Notes: generated by a model from the sequence alone, not told the origin. 52,441 bases of DNA from Cyanobacteria bacterium CG_2015-22_32_23 (GCA_009993045.1 JAACUG010000070.1:1-52441), one strand, 5' to 3'. Positions 1-9,069 are shown, numbered from the stretch's first letter. Program-made: numbers and translations.

Positions 1-1
1 A

Positions 2-121
2 TTAATTATTAGTAAAGAAGTAAAAATAATTGAAAATATTGAATGGATAGATTTAGCAATAAATAAGGTAAATGAGGTACAAGCGTTATTTGTTTCCACG
101 ATTAATAAATTAGATAAATAA
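2..121 (+). CDS. 3' end of an unidentified gene, cut by the window edge
   Basis: An open frame runs from the first bases to a TAA at 119-121 and gives about 39 residues, rich in Ile, Lys, Asn and Val, ending in NKLDK. No start lies inside the window, so this is the C-terminus of a longer protein. I do not recognise the family. The fragment has no membrane segment or cysteine. Its composition resembles the eroded TA and remnant region that follows, so it may belong to the same accessory patch, but this is a guess. Confidence 0.4.
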   Translation, partial: LIISKEVKIIENIEWIDLAINKVNEVQALFVSTINKLDK

Positions 122-152
122 CCTTTGCCCTTTGCCCATTTAACTTTGCCCT
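122..152. repeat. short degenerate CTTTGCC heptamer run
   Basis: Directly after the stop codon of the left-edge gene are two or three degenerate copies of CTTTGCC. This is the reverse complement of the GGGCAAA/GGGCAAG heptamer that recurs at 1075-1092 and 44774-44825. It is too short to be bounded as an element here. Confidence 0.5.
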
Positions 153-180
153 CATAAACTCCTCCCAACCAAAATTTCGT

Positions 181-387
181 TCACCTAGCTAATAGTGCTG
201 ATAAACTTGTTATTACTCCTGTTTTTTCTAAGCTACCAATTAAAACAAAGATAGACATAAAAAAAATCAGTGTACTCCAATCTATATCTCTTAAAATATT
301 ATGGAGAGTATCAATTTTACTATGATGCGCCAATAATAACGCCAAAGCAGCCCCCCTACGAAATATAATGAAAGATGATCTTAAAAA
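181..387 (-). pseudogene. remnant of an ArsB/NhaD (SLC13-like) ion permease
   Basis: The minus strand reads an open frame of about 69 codons ending in TGA at 183-181. The residues WSTLIFFMSIFVLIGSLEKT, followed by GVI, match the conserved mid-protein membrane segment of ArsB/NhaD/CitT-type permeases, where a W.TLLFF..LF.LVG.LE.TGVI pattern is typical. A real permease has over 400 residues, so this is only an internal piece. There is no start codon, and upstream the frame runs straight into the stop codon of the YoeB-type toxin (TAA at 390-388, same frame). The protein is therefore truncated at both ends. Its junction with the TA pair suggests that rearrangement joined the two. Confidence 0.6.
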
Positions 388-648
388 TTATTCATAATGA
401 GTCCACATCATTAATATTTTTACTCTTTTTTTCTCGTTATCTACCTCATAAACTAAACGATGTTGAATATTTATTCTTCTTGAATACATCCCTTCTAAAT
501 CTCCTGTTAATTTTTCATAAGAAGGCGGATTTTGATAAGGATTAACTTTTAAGATTTCTATCAGTTTTTCGACTTTGTTTTTTAATCCAGAATTATTAAT
601 TTTTTTAGCATCTTTTAAAGCTCTTTTTGTTAAAGCTATATACCACAT
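388..648 (-). CDS. YoeB/Txe-family mRNA-interferase toxin
   Basis: An 86-residue basic protein from ATG at 648. A TTG two codons upstream is possible, but the ATG overlaps the antitoxin stop by one base (TAATG), which is typical translational coupling, so I prefer it. The pattern W-x8-ALKDAKKI, then LTGDLEGMYSRRINIQHRLVYEV in part and an aromatic end (MMWTHYE), is that of YoeB/Txe toxins. The C-terminal His-Tyr pair corresponds to the conserved active-site tail. Known family members cut mRNA at the ribosomal A site, and the paired antitoxin neutralises them. The gene is complete and looks functional. Confidence 0.85.
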   Translation of the reverse strand: MWYIALTKRALKDAKKINNSGLKNKVEKLIEILKVNPYQNPPSYEKLTGDLEGMYSRRINIQHRLVYEVDNEKKRVKILMMWTHYE

Positions 649-914
649 TACCAATCTAATTTATCTATAGGTAAACATTCTTCCCAAGGGGTGTTTTTTC
701 CTTCAATTAAGTCATCTTTAACAGTGGGAATGGAGATTAAATATAAAGTTTCTTGAATGGACTTCCATTCTTCTAAAGATATTAAAACAGCCTGTTTATT
801 ATCATCAACAGTAATAATTGTCGCTTGGTTAGATTGATTAACTTGCTCAATTAAATTAGAAAGAGTAGAGTTTTTTTCTTCAACAATGATACTTTTAGTT
901 TTTGTTATTGTCAT
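648..914 (-). CDS. YefM/Phd-family antitoxin
   Basis: An 88-residue protein just upstream of the YoeB-type toxin and overlapping it by one base. The N-terminal half has the Phd/YefM layout, with a short beta-rich segment followed by NLIEQVNQSNQATIITVDDN and AVLISLEEWKSIQETLYLI; the AVLIS.EEW.S..ETLYL block is a hallmark. The acidic C-terminus ending in KLDW is the usual toxin-binding tail. In this family the antitoxin and the complex repress their own promoter. The start at 914 is an ATG. The region upstream holds a PIN-toxin remnant and an inverted-repeat element, not a second functional gene. Confidence 0.85.
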   Translation of the reverse strand: MTITKTKSIIVEEKNSTLSNLIEQVNQSNQATIITVDDNKQAVLISLEEWKSIQETLYLISIPTVKDDLIEGKNTPWEECLPIDKLDW

Positions 915-929
915 CGCAATATAATTATT

Positions 930-1050
930 AAAAACTTTTAATATTAGTTTGATTATAGCACAGTTTTATTTTGTCAATTAATTGCTTTCCAATTAAAAAG
1001 CTAATCCAAAGATTAGTATCAATAATTACCTTAATCTCAGATTTTGCACC
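930..1050 (-). pseudogene. beheaded PIN-domain toxin fragment
   Basis: The minus strand encodes IKVIIDTNLWISFLIGKQLI within a frame of roughly 30-36 codons. This is the first strand of a PIN-domain ribonuclease (K.I.DTN..ISFL, including the first catalytic Asp), of the COG1569 type. There is no ATG: the codons before Ile-Lys-Val lie in the inverted-repeat end of the element at 1031-1178, and a stop (TAG) is in frame just upstream. The frame ends soon after, so the remaining three acidic residues of the active site are missing. It looks like a toxin gene cut at its start by insertion and then deleted at its 3' side. Confidence 0.55.
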
Positions 1051-1178
1051 CTATTTCCATTAACTGGTAATGGTAGGGCAAGGGGCAAAGGGATTAAAAT
1101 TGACTTAAACTATACTAAAATTGATTTTTTTACTTTTGCTTATTAAGTATTAATGTACTGATGCAAGATCTGAGTTAA
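1031..1178. mobile_element. MITE-like inverted-repeat element, family C copy 1
   Basis: The ends are imperfect inverted repeats. TTAATCTCAGATTTTGCACC lies at 1031-1050, and the right end reads GATGCAAGATCTGAGTTAA at 1160-1178. About 17 of 19 positions pair. Between them are GGGCAAG-type heptamers (1075-1092) and an AT-rich stretch with CTTATTAAGTATT. There is no ORF. A related copy lies at 44731-44870. The left end abuts the first codons of the PIN fragment, which suggests insertion into that gene. Confidence 0.55.
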
Positions 1179-1220
1179 TAAAATATCACAAAAAGTTGCC
1201 CAATCAATGATGTCAGTATT

Positions 1221-1237
1221 GGTGGGCATTGCCCACC
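1221..1237. repeat. GGTGGGCA/TGCCCACC hairpin repeat
   Basis: A perfect 8-bp inverted repeat around a single T, just past the 3' end of leuB. It resembles the dispersed GGTGGGCA-TGCCCACC hairpins common in cyanobacterial genomes. In the direction of leuB transcription no T-run follows, so it is not a clear intrinsic terminator, though it could protect the mRNA 3' end. Confidence 0.5.
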
Positions 1238-1245
1238 CTACAAAA

Positions 1246-2331
1246 TTATGATTGTAAAACTTCTAGTAATATTTCACCGATTTCTCGGCATCCCACAGGT
1301 TGACATCCTTCGGACATAATATCCCCCGTGCGATACCCTAAATCTAATACTTTTAATACTGCTGATTCAATTTTATTAGCGGCTACAGGCTCATTTAATC
1401 CATATCGTAACATCATCGCTGCACTTAACACTTGCGCTAAAGGATTGGCTTTATTCTGCCCTGCAATGTCAGGTGCTGAACCGTGTACAGGCTCAAATAA
1501 ACCTGGGCGATCGCTACCTAAACTGGCAGAAGGTAACATTCCAATACTACCTGTTAACATCGCTGCGGCATCGGAAAGAATATCACCGAATAAGTTACCC
1601 GTCACGATGGTATCAAATTGTTTGGGATTGCGTACTAATTGCATCGCTGCATTATCAACATACATATGAGTTAACTCTACGTCGGGATATTCTTCTGACA
1701 TTTTTATTACACGATCTCGCCACAATTGAGATACATCTAATACATTGGCTTTATCTACAGAACATAACCGCTTTTGACGTTTTTGAGCGGTTTCAAAGGC
1801 AACTCTGGCAATACGATCAATTTCTGATTCGCTATAAACCATGGTGTTTACTCCTCGTTTTTCCCCTGTTTCTGTGGTAAAAATGCCCTTCGGTTGTCCG
1901 AAATAAATACCCCCTGTTAATTCTCGTACTACCATAATATCAACTCCTTCGACGACTTCTTTTTTTAAGCTAGAAGCGTCAATTAATTGTGGTAAAATTG
2001 TGGCAGGACGTAAATTAGCAAATAACCCTAAAGCCGCACGAATCCCTAATAAGCCCGTTTCTGGCCGTTGCTCACGGGGTAAGTTATCCCATTTATAACC
2101 CCCGATGGCTGCTAATAACACGGAATCACTCTGACGACACATTTCGACGGTTTCTGACGGTAAAGGATTTCCCGTTGCATCAATAGCTACCCCCCCAATT
2201 AAAGCCTCTTGAAAATCAAATTCTAAATCACATTGTTGCGCAACTACTTTTAACACTTTCACAGTTACCGCCATAATTTCTGGCCCGATACCATCTCCTG
2301 AGAGTAAAGTAATAGAATATTTATTAGTCAT
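1246..2331 (-). CDS. leuB: 3-isopropylmalate dehydrogenase
   Basis: The 361-residue product is full length for LeuB, which oxidatively decarboxylates 3-isopropylmalate with NAD+ in leucine biosynthesis (cytosol). It opens with [16 protein letters not shown], the usual beta-decarboxylating dehydrogenase start. The substrate loop [16 protein letters not shown], the [15 protein letters not shown] segment (catalytic Tyr) and the GSAPDIAGQ motif of the cofactor site are all visible, as is the DNAAMQLV segment. LeuB is separated from isocitrate and tartrate dehydrogenases by this loop pattern. It is monocistronic here, with leuA, leuC and leuD not in the window. Confidence 0.95.
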   Translation of the reverse strand: MTNKYSITLLSGDGIGPEIMAVTVKVLKVVAQQCDLEFDFQEALIGGVAIDATGNPLPSETVEMCRQSDSVLLAAIGGYKWDNLPREQRPETGLLGIRAALGLFANLRPATILPQLIDASSLKKEVVEGVDIMVVRELTGGIYFGQPKGIFTTETGEKRGVNTMVYSESEIDRIARVAFETAQKRQKRLCSVDKANVLDVSQLWRDRVIKMSEEYPDVELTHMYVDNAAMQLVRNPKQFDTIVTGNLFGDILSDAAAMLTGSIGMLPSASLGSDRPGLFEPVHGSAPDIAGQNKANPLAQVLSAAMMLRYGLNEPVAANKIESAVLKVLDLGYRTGDIMSEGCQPVGCREIGEILLEVLQS

Positions 2332-2455
2332 TATTTATCTCTATTTTAAACAACATTTCATCATATCAGGTTCGTTAATAGTTCATCGTTGATGGTGAAT
2401 CTCAGGTTAAAATAATAATAGTTTTTCGTATTTTTTAATCAGGAAGTAAAATAAT

Positions 2456-3079
2456 TTGGAGATTCAAAATTTTATTGAAATTGGTACTATTGTTGCACCT
2501 CAAGGATTACAAGGAGAATTAAAAATTACTACGGATTCTGATTTTCCTGAACGTTTTGAAACACCGGGTAATCGATGGTTACAAATTCAACCTCAGCAAC
2601 AACCTCAACCCATAGAGTTACTTAAAGGAAAACAAATTCCGGGTAAAAATGTTTTTATTATTAAACTAGCTGGTATTAATGATCGTAATCAAGCTGAAAG
2701 TCTGCGCGGTAGTAAGTTATTTGTGGAAAAAGGCGATCGCCCGTACTTAGATGAAGAAGAATATCACGTTGCGGATTTAGTAAATTTACAAGTTTATAAC
2801 CAACAAACAGGAGAAAATATCGGCATTGTAACCAACATTTTTACCGCAGGTAACGATATTTTAGAAGTTACTTTACATCGCCAACCAGAATTACAACCTG
2901 ATATTATTCCTGATTTAGATAAAATTAGTCGAGTTTCTAAAAAAAGAAAATTCAAGGTAAAAAAACAAAAACTGATTACGGTATTAATTCCTTTTGTCCG
3001 TGATATTGTACCAGTGGTTGACTTAAAAAAAGGGATAATGGAAATTAATCCACCAGAAGGATTATTCGATTTAGAATGA
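2456..3079 (+). CDS. rimM: 16S rRNA processing protein RimM
   Basis: A 207-residue protein with the RimM N-terminal domain (FIEIGTIVAPQGLQGELKI) and a C-terminal PRC-barrel segment ending in IPFVRDIVPVVDL and INPPEGL. RimM assists maturation of the 30S head by binding S19 and 16S rRNA. The start is a TTG at 2456 with an AGGAAG Shine-Dalgarno about 10 bases upstream; no ATG fits the conserved N-terminus. A lysine-rich insert (about residues 155-172, SKKRKFKVKKQ) precedes the last strand and makes the protein longer than the E. coli form. Cyanobacterial RimM proteins commonly carry such an insert. Confidence 0.9.
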   Translation: MEIQNFIEIGTIVAPQGLQGELKITTDSDFPERFETPGNRWLQIQPQQQPQPIELLKGKQIPGKNVFIIKLAGINDRNQAESLRGSKLFVEKGDRPYLDEEEYHVADLVNLQVYNQQTGENIGIVTNIFTAGNDILEVTLHRQPELQPDIIPDLDKISRVSKKRKFKVKKQKLITVLIPFVRDIVPVVDLKKGIMEINPPEGLFDLE

Positions 3080-3250
3080 TTTATTTATCTAGCTAAAATA
3101 TAATCAAAAATACACTTTTGATACAGAATTTGATGTTCATCAATTTTTAAACTACGATTATGATTAAGTATTATTTTCCTTGATAGTTGTTAATATTACA
3201 AATATAATACTTATTATAAATAATTATTGTTTTTCCTCAACACCTTCTAT

Positions 3251-6200
3251 ATGATAGATTCAACTATTCAATTATCGAAGTTATCTTCTTTATTAAATAA
3301 TCTACCCGCTATTGTCTATCAGTGTCGAAATGATGAACAATGGACAATGGAATATCTTAGTGATAATTGTTGGGATTTAACAGGTTATGAGACTAATGAT
3401 TTACTCTATAATCATAATTATTCTTATAGTAGTTTAATTTATCCTTCAGATCGACACTTAGTTTGGCAAGAAATTCAAGAGGCTATTGCTTCTCATACTA
3501 TTTTCGAGGTTGAATATAGAATAGTTCATCGTTCAGGAGAAATCAAGTGGGTATGGGAAAAAGGAAAAGGTGTTTATTCCTCTAGGGGAGAGTTATTATT
3601 TTTACAAGGATTCATACTTGATATTACCAATAAAAGAAAAATAGAGCAGGAAAAATCTTTATTATTAGATATTACTCAGGTTATTACTTCCTCCGTAGAT
3701 TTTGAAACTGCCTTACTATACACTTTACAAAAAATATGTCAGCTTACTGATTGGGATTTTGGCGAGGCTTGGTTGCCTGAGAAATGCGGCGAATTTTTTA
3801 GTTATTCTACGGCATGGTTTAACCCTGAAAAAAACTATCGAGATTCAGATACTTTATCCCTAGCTGAATTTAAACAACATAGTTTCGATTTTCACTTTCA
3901 TTTAACTATCGGATTACCCGGAAAAGTTTGGCGAGAAAAAAAAGTTATTTGGTTAAAAGATGTCTCCCAAGAAAACTTATTTTTACGAAAACATTTAGCC
4001 TTTCAATGTGGCTTAAAAACAGGTTTTGGTGTACCCATTTTGGCAGGGGAAGAAGTGGTGGCAATCTTAGTCTTTTTCTGTCGTCAATGTTTTCCTACGG
4101 ATAATAATTTACTAACTCTAGTGGAAACCGTTGCCTATCAATTAGGTACAGTTTTTAAACATAAACAAATGGAAATACAGCTAAATCAAAGTCAAAGAGA
4201 GTTAGCTACTATTGTTGAATCAACTTCTGGAGTTTTTTTTCGTATTAGTTATGATGATAATTGGGCAAAAGATTATATTAATGATAAATGTCTATCTTTA
4301 ACGGGTTATTCCGCTTCTGAATTATTAATAAATGGGAAAATTAATTTAGCAAAAATTACTCATCCTTTAGATTTACAAAGAGTTTTAGAAGTTATCAAAA
4401 ATAATATTAATCAAGGTAATAAATATACTGTTGAATATCGTATTTTTACTAAAGATAATCAAGAAAAATGGTTACGAGAAAAAGGTAAAGGAATTTTTGA
4501 TAAAGAAGGTAAAATTTTAGGTATCGAAGGATTAATAACAGATGTAAGTAAACGCAAGGAAATGGAAGAGGCTTTATGTCAAGCAGAAAATAAATACCGT
4601 AATTTTTTTGAAAATGCTATTGAAGGAATCTTTCAAACTTCTCCCGATGGTTATTATTTAACCGCTAATAAGGCTTTAGCTAGAATTTATGGTTATGATA
4701 ATCCTTCACAATTAATCGACAATCTTAATGATATTGAAAACTCTTTATATGTAGAAAAGAAAAGACGTAAAAAATTTATCAGTTTATTAGAAAAAAATGA
4801 GGTAATTACTAATTTTGAATCTCAAGTTTATCGCAAAGATAAAAGTATCATTTGGATTTCAGAAAATGCTCGTGAAGTCAGAAATATTCATGGAGATTTA
4901 CTTTATTATGAAGGTACAGTAGAAGATATTACTAAGTATAAAGAAGCTCAAGAAAAATTAAGTTATCAAGCATTTTATGACAATTTAACTCAATTACCTA
5001 ATCGTACTCTTTTTTTACAACATCTTAGCAATAGTCTTGATAAATTAAAAGAGTTTTCTGACTCTAATTATCAGTTTAGTGTTTTATTTATTGATTGTGA
5101 TCGTTTTAAAGCTGTTAATGATAGTTTAGGGCATAGTGTAGGAGATTTACTATTAATTGCCATTGGAGAAAGATTACAAAATTGTTTGGAAGAAAAGCAA
5201 TTAGTTGCTAGATTAGGTGGCGATGAATTTACGATTTTATGTAATGATATTTCCGAAATTAAGGAAATCATAAAATTAGCAGAAAAAATTAATTTAGCAT
5301 TTCAATCACCTTTTTTAATTAACCAACATCAATTATTTTGTGGTGTTAGTATGGGTATTTTTTTTAGTAGTAGTATTAGTTTTTTAGAATACAATAAATT
5401 AACCCCCGCACAAGTTTTACAATATGCCGATACTGCACTTTATAAAGCTAAATCTCAAAAAAGAGGCTATTATCAAATATTTCAAGGAGAAATGCACAAT
5501 GAAGCCTTAGCGGAATTGCAATTAGAAAATGAAATTAGACACGGTTTAATCGAAGAAGAATTTTTGCTTCATTATCAACCCATAATTACCATCGCCACTG
5601 GTAAAATTAAAGGATTTGAGAGTTTAATTCGTTGGAATCATCCCCAAAGAGGATTAGTCACCCCTAATGATTTTATCAATTTAGCTGAACAAACGGGCTT
5701 AATTATTCCTCTGGGTTTTTGGGTATTAAAACAAGCCTGTCAACAACTTAAACAATGGCATGATAAAATACGTCAACTTCAACCTAATTCCCCACAATTA
5801 CCCATTTTAAGTATTAATTTATCTTGTCAAGAATTTAATACCGAAAACTTTTTACCACAATTAGATAATATTATTGAAGAAACGGGAATAAATCCTGAAT
5901 ATATTAAATTAGAAATTACCGAAAGTTGTTGTATTTTTCAAGAAGAATTTAGTGTTGATATTTTACAAGGAATTCTTAACCGTAAATTACAATTATGGAT
6001 TGATGATTTCGGCACAGGATATTCTAGTTTAAGCTATTTACATAAATTACCTATTAGTGGATTAAAATTAGATCGTTTTTTTGTCTCTAATATAGATAAA
6101 GATAACACTAAATCAAAGATTGTTAAAGCAATTTTATCTTTAGCGCAAGACTTAAATTTAGAAGTAATAGTCGAAGGCATTGAAACGGAAAATCAGTTAA

Positions 6201-6331
6201 AAGTTTTACAAGATATAGGGTGTAAATTTGGACAAGGTTATTTATTTTCTCGTCCTTTATCTTCTGAAAATGCTTATAATCTTATTAATAATTCTAGTGG
6301 TGTTTATAATTTTAACAATATTTGTAACTAA
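3251..6331 (+). CDS. PAS-GAF-PAS-PAS-GGDEF-EAL cyclic-di-GMP protein
   Basis: About 1026 residues from ATG at 3251; a TTG eight codons upstream is possible, and neither has a strong ribosome site. Approximate order: PAS with PAC (10-130), GAF (140-305), PAS/PAC (325-445), PAS/PAC (450-570), GGDEF (580-745), EAL (760-1015). The diguanylate cyclase site is intact (RLGGDEF). In the phosphodiesterase domain the first motif reads ESL, and KLEITES and the DDFGTGYSSL loop are present, so both activities look possible. No membrane segment is seen, so it is probably a cytosolic sensor. Its stop codon overlaps that of the convergent glycosyltransferase gene by three bases. The GAF domain has no clear bilin-binding Cys in the expected position, so a light sensor is not claimed. 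Confidence 0.9.
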   Translation: MIDSTIQLSKLSSLLNNLPAIVYQCRNDEQWTMEYLSDNCWDLTGYETNDLLYNHNYSYSSLIYPSDRHLVWQEIQEAIASHTIFEVEYRIVHRSGEIKWVWEKGKGVYSSRGELLFLQGFILDITNKRKIEQEKSLLLDITQVITSSVDFETALLYTLQKICQLTDWDFGEAWLPEKCGEFFSYSTAWFNPEKNYRDSDTLSLAEFKQHSFDFHFHLTIGLPGKVWREKKVIWLKDVSQENLFLRKHLAFQCGLKTGFGVPILAGEEVVAILVFFCRQCFPTDNNLLTLVETVAYQLGTVFKHKQMEIQLNQSQRELATIVESTSGVFFRISYDDNWAKDYINDKCLSLTGYSASELLINGKINLAKITHPLDLQRVLEVIKNNINQGNKYTVEYRIFTKDNQEKWLREKGKGIFDKEGKILGIEGLITDVSKRKEMEEALCQAENKYRNFFENAIEGIFQTSPDGYYLTANKALARIYGYDNPSQLIDNLNDIENSLYVEKKRRKKFISLLEKNEVITNFESQVYRKDKSIIWISENAREVRNIHGDLLYYEGTVEDITKYKEAQEKLSYQAFYDNLTQLPNRTLFLQHLSNSLDKLKEFSDSNYQFSVLFIDCDRFKAVNDSLGHSVGDLLLIAIGERLQNCLEEKQLVARLGGDEFTILCNDISEIKEIIKLAEKINLAFQSPFLINQHQLFCGVSMGIFFSSSISFLEYNKLTPAQVLQYADTALYKAKSQKRGYYQIFQGEMHNEALAELQLENEIRHGLIEEEFLLHYQPIITIATGKIKGFESLIRWNHPQRGLVTPNDFINLAEQTGLIIPLGFWVLKQACQQLKQWHDKIRQLQPNSPQLPILSINLSCQEFNTENFLPQLDNIIEETGINPEYIKLEITESCCIFQEEFSVDILQGILNRKLQLWIDDFGTGYSSLSYLHKLPISGLKLDRFFVSNIDKDNTKSKIVKAILSLAQDLNLEVIVEGIETENQLKVLQDIGCKFGQGYLFSRPLSSENAYNLINNSSGVYNFNNICN

Positions 6332-8079
6332 AAACTCTTTTTACTAATTCTAATTAATTTATATGCTCCTTTTTCTGATACTAATTCATAGTTAGTTTTT
6401 TGTAAATCACTATCTTTTAAATAATTAGATTCTGCTAAAACTAAAATACTATTTACCTGTCTTGGGTTTTCTGCTAAATATTGTTTTATCTCTGAAGAAT
6501 CATCTACAAAATTAACAGGGTGTTGACTATAATAAACAATACTATAACGAGTAAATCCGATTAAAAATATTTCTTCTTCTGGCTTAATTTGTTGTTGAAT
6601 TTCTATAGATAACTCTCGAAAAGATAATTGTCTTTCTTTATCTAAAAGAGGGATTAAAGTCGGAAAACTAAAAGTAACAAAAGCAAAAAAGGCGAATAAA
6701 TTTACACTCCATAGCCAACGCCATAAACGTTTTTTACATAACAGTAAAATTCCGATAAATCCACCTAATCCCCATGATATAGAAGCAATTATTGGTATTC
6801 CTGATTTTACTAAATTATCGGCTAAAGTCGGCGCAGAAGAATCTTCTCCAATTAAATTACCACTAATAGCTGATGCCATGGCTAAAACTATCAAAATAAC
6901 TATGTTAAAAATACCACTAATCAAAAAAAACTTTTGATGTTGATTATTTGATGATATTTTACTAAATTTGTCTCCCCAAAATAAGGCAATGATAATTATT
7001 ACCGCAGGAATAACGGGAAGAATATAACCCGGAAGTTTTGTGGCTGCCGCCGAAAAAAAGATAAAAGTAGTAATAAACCAACATAAAGCAAATAAACCTA
7101 ATTGAGATTCCCGTGAAGATTCTCTTACTTTTCTCCATCGCCAACAAGAAAGATTGGTAATGCTTAGAGGAAAATACACAGACCAAGGTAACATTAATAC
7201 TGTACCCCAAATGAGATAATAATACCAAGGACCAGGATGATTAAAAACTACATTAGTAAAACGCTTAAAGTTACTAACTGCTAAAAATTCATTAACAAAT
7301 ACTTCACCGTCAATAATAGTAGCTGCAATATACCAAGGCAATGCAACGGCAGAAAAAAGAAGAATCGTGCGAAAGGGGTTGATTTCCTTAAAAATTTCCC
7401 AAAATTTCCCTACATATAATAAAAAACTACCAATTCCTAATATCGGCAATAAAATTCCAATAGGCCCTTTGACTAATACAGCGATGGCTAGTAGAATGGG
7501 GAATATAGAATAGTATAACTGTTGAGTTTTTGGCTTTTGTGGTTGTGCGTAGCCAAGAAAAAACACCAACATCCCCAAGGCAATCATGGATGATAATAAC
7601 ATATCCGATACTGCTACTCTTCCCCAAGCAATCCAAGCTGGATTTAATGCCATCATACCGCCGCCAATCCATGCCGTTAACCATAACTGCCAAGAATTAT
7701 TATCGGGTTTGTTGTGAATAAAACCAAAATAACGAAGAGTATAAAACACTAAAAATACTACCGCAATTGCACTTAAAGCAACGGGAAATCTTGCCGCCCA
7801 TTCTGTAACACCAAAGATTTTAAAACTTAAGGCTAAAAACCAATAACCCCCCGCAGGATAAGAGTAAAAATAATTATCATTCCAATGAGGACTAATCCAA
7901 TTATTACTTAAAATCATTTGCCGAGCAACTTCTACATATAATGCTTCAGTTTTATCTATTAAGCCAATATTGCCGAGATTCCACAAAAAAGCAACCCAGC
8001 AAATTATCCCTAAACCAACCATAGACGCAATCCATAATTGTTGTGGTTTTTGATGCCATAATTTCTCATTCAATTTCAT
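6328..8079 (-). CDS. ArnT-like (GT39/PMT-type) membrane glycosyltransferase
   Basis: A 583-residue polytopic protein with about a dozen hydrophobic segments. The first periplasmic loop carries LIDKTEALYVEVARQM, matching the acidic catalytic loop (D/E-x-E-A-x-Y) of ArnT/PMT-family transferases. AARFPVALSAIAVVFLVF and the later FFSAAATKLPGYILP are also typical. This family moves a sugar from a polyprenyl phosphate to lipid A, protein or another acceptor on the outer face of the membrane; the acceptor cannot be told from the sequence. The next gene on the same strand, 150 bp upstream, is a PAP2 phosphatase that could recycle polyprenyl carriers. C-terminal residues after about 480 are soluble. 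Confidence 0.8.
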   Translation of the reverse strand: MKLNEKLWHQKPQQLWIASMVGLGIICWVAFLWNLGNIGLIDKTEALYVEVARQMILSNNWISPHWNDNYFYSYPAGGYWFLALSFKIFGVTEWAARFPVALSAIAVVFLVFYTLRYFGFIHNKPDNNSWQLWLTAWIGGGMMALNPAWIAWGRVAVSDMLLSSMIALGMLVFFLGYAQPQKPKTQQLYYSIFPILLAIAVLVKGPIGILLPILGIGSFLLYVGKFWEIFKEINPFRTILLFSAVALPWYIAATIIDGEVFVNEFLAVSNFKRFTNVVFNHPGPWYYYLIWGTVLMLPWSVYFPLSITNLSCWRWRKVRESSRESQLGLFALCWFITTFIFFSAAATKLPGYILPVIPAVIIIIALFWGDKFSKISSNNQHQKFFLISGIFNIVILIVLAMASAISGNLIGEDSSAPTLADNLVKSGIPIIASISWGLGGFIGILLLCKKRLWRWLWSVNLFAFFAFVTFSFPTLIPLLDKERQLSFRELSIEIQQQIKPEEEIFLIGFTRYSIVYYSQHPVNFVDDSSEIKQYLAENPRQVNSILVLAESNYLKDSDLQKTNYELVSEKGAYKLIRISKKSF

Positions 8080-8229
8080 TAATTTTTCTTCCTAATTGAA
8101 TATCTTTATTTATTAAATTATCAAATATTTTTGACTAAATTTCGCTTCTATAATTTATACATAATTCCACAAAAAAAATAACTTAAATTATCAGTATTTT
8201 TGTTAATATTGTTGATAAATCAATAATAA

Positions 8230-8886
8230 TTAATTATTTTCACTGCTTTTAAGTAAAGTAATAGAAAAAATAAACATAATATATCCGATAGAATAAGAAG
8301 CTAAAATATCACTTACCCAATGTACTCTTAAATAAGCACTACTTACACCCATTAAAATAATTAAAAAAGTCGCCAGAGAGTAAAAATAAACTTTAAACTT
8401 AGGAAAAGATTGAGAAAGAATATAAGCTAATAAAAAGTATAATAATAAATTACCAGAAGCATGACCACTAGGAAAACTTTTCCCAAAAGCATTTTCTACT
8501 AAACGATTAATCGGGCGAGGAATTGCAAATAAAGGCTTGAAAATTTTATCAATTAAAATTAAAATTGAAAGAGTAGATAAAGCTAAAACTTGTGCCTCAT
8601 TCCAGTATTTTTTCCACACTAAAAATCCTAGGGTAAAAATTACAATCCAAACTGCAACTTCTGCTTCTCCTATAAAGTAAGAAGTTTTTGCAATATATAT
8701 AAACCAATTCGGTAAAGTTGTATGAATTTTCGTCAATAAATTATCATCAAATGTCTTTAGTTTTCCCGTTACTACTAAACTACTTAAAATGATAAAAAAA
8801 GATAGTGCTAAAGTAGCAAAAAAAAGATTTATTCTATTGAGATGTTTAAAAAAATTTCTAGGTTTTAATAAATATTTAATTTTCAT
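8230..8886 (-). CDS. PAP2-superfamily membrane phosphatase
   Basis: A 218-residue protein with about six hydrophobic segments. Motif 1 K-x6-RP is at 117-125 (KPLFAIPRP) and motif 2 PSGH at 139-142. Motif 3 reads SSAYLRVHWVSD (182-193): the catalytic His189 and Asp193 are present, but the Arg of the usual S-R-x5-H-x3-D pattern is Ser183. PAP2 enzymes remove phosphate from lipid phosphates such as undecaprenyl diphosphate, phosphatidylglycerol phosphate or phosphatidate; the substrate here is unknown. The gene lies upstream of the ArnT-like transferase on the same strand, with a 150-bp gap that may hold a separate promoter. Confidence 0.85.
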   Translation of the reverse strand: MKIKYLLKPRNFFKHLNRINLFFATLALSFFIILSSLVVTGKLKTFDDNLLTKIHTTLPNWFIYIAKTSYFIGEAEVAVWIVIFTLGFLVWKKYWNEAQVLALSTLSILILIDKIFKPLFAIPRPINRLVENAFGKSFPSGHASGNLLLYFLLAYILSQSFPKFKVYFYSLATFLIILMGVSSAYLRVHWVSDILASYSIGYIMFIFSITLLKSSENN

Positions 8887-9069
8887 TGAAATTTAATTAA
8901 CTGTGCTTTTGCCATAAAAGATATACCAACTCTAAATCACTTTTCAATCAATAACTAATAAATAGTTAGACTAAGATAATAACATAAAACTTATATTCAT
9001 CAAATAGAATAAAAAAAGAAAATAATTCTCAATCAATATCGACAATTTAATTGGTTTTTATTTATATTA

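Noticed and set aside
1221-1237. Intrinsic terminator of leuB
   Set aside because: The stem is good but no T-run follows in the minus direction; it is better seen as a dispersed hairpin repeat.
1328-1880. Open frames on the plus strand across leuB
   Set aside because: They lie wholly within a conserved gene on the other strand, have no family features or ribosome site, and follow from its codon use.
3251-6331. Cyanobacteriochrome-type light sensor
   Set aside because: The GAF domain shows no convincing chromophore-binding Cys motif, so light sensing is not claimed.
6962-7693. Extra minus-strand frames within the ArnT-like gene
   Set aside because: They are out of frame with a clearly conserved membrane protein and have no start signals; no frameshift is needed to explain the gene.
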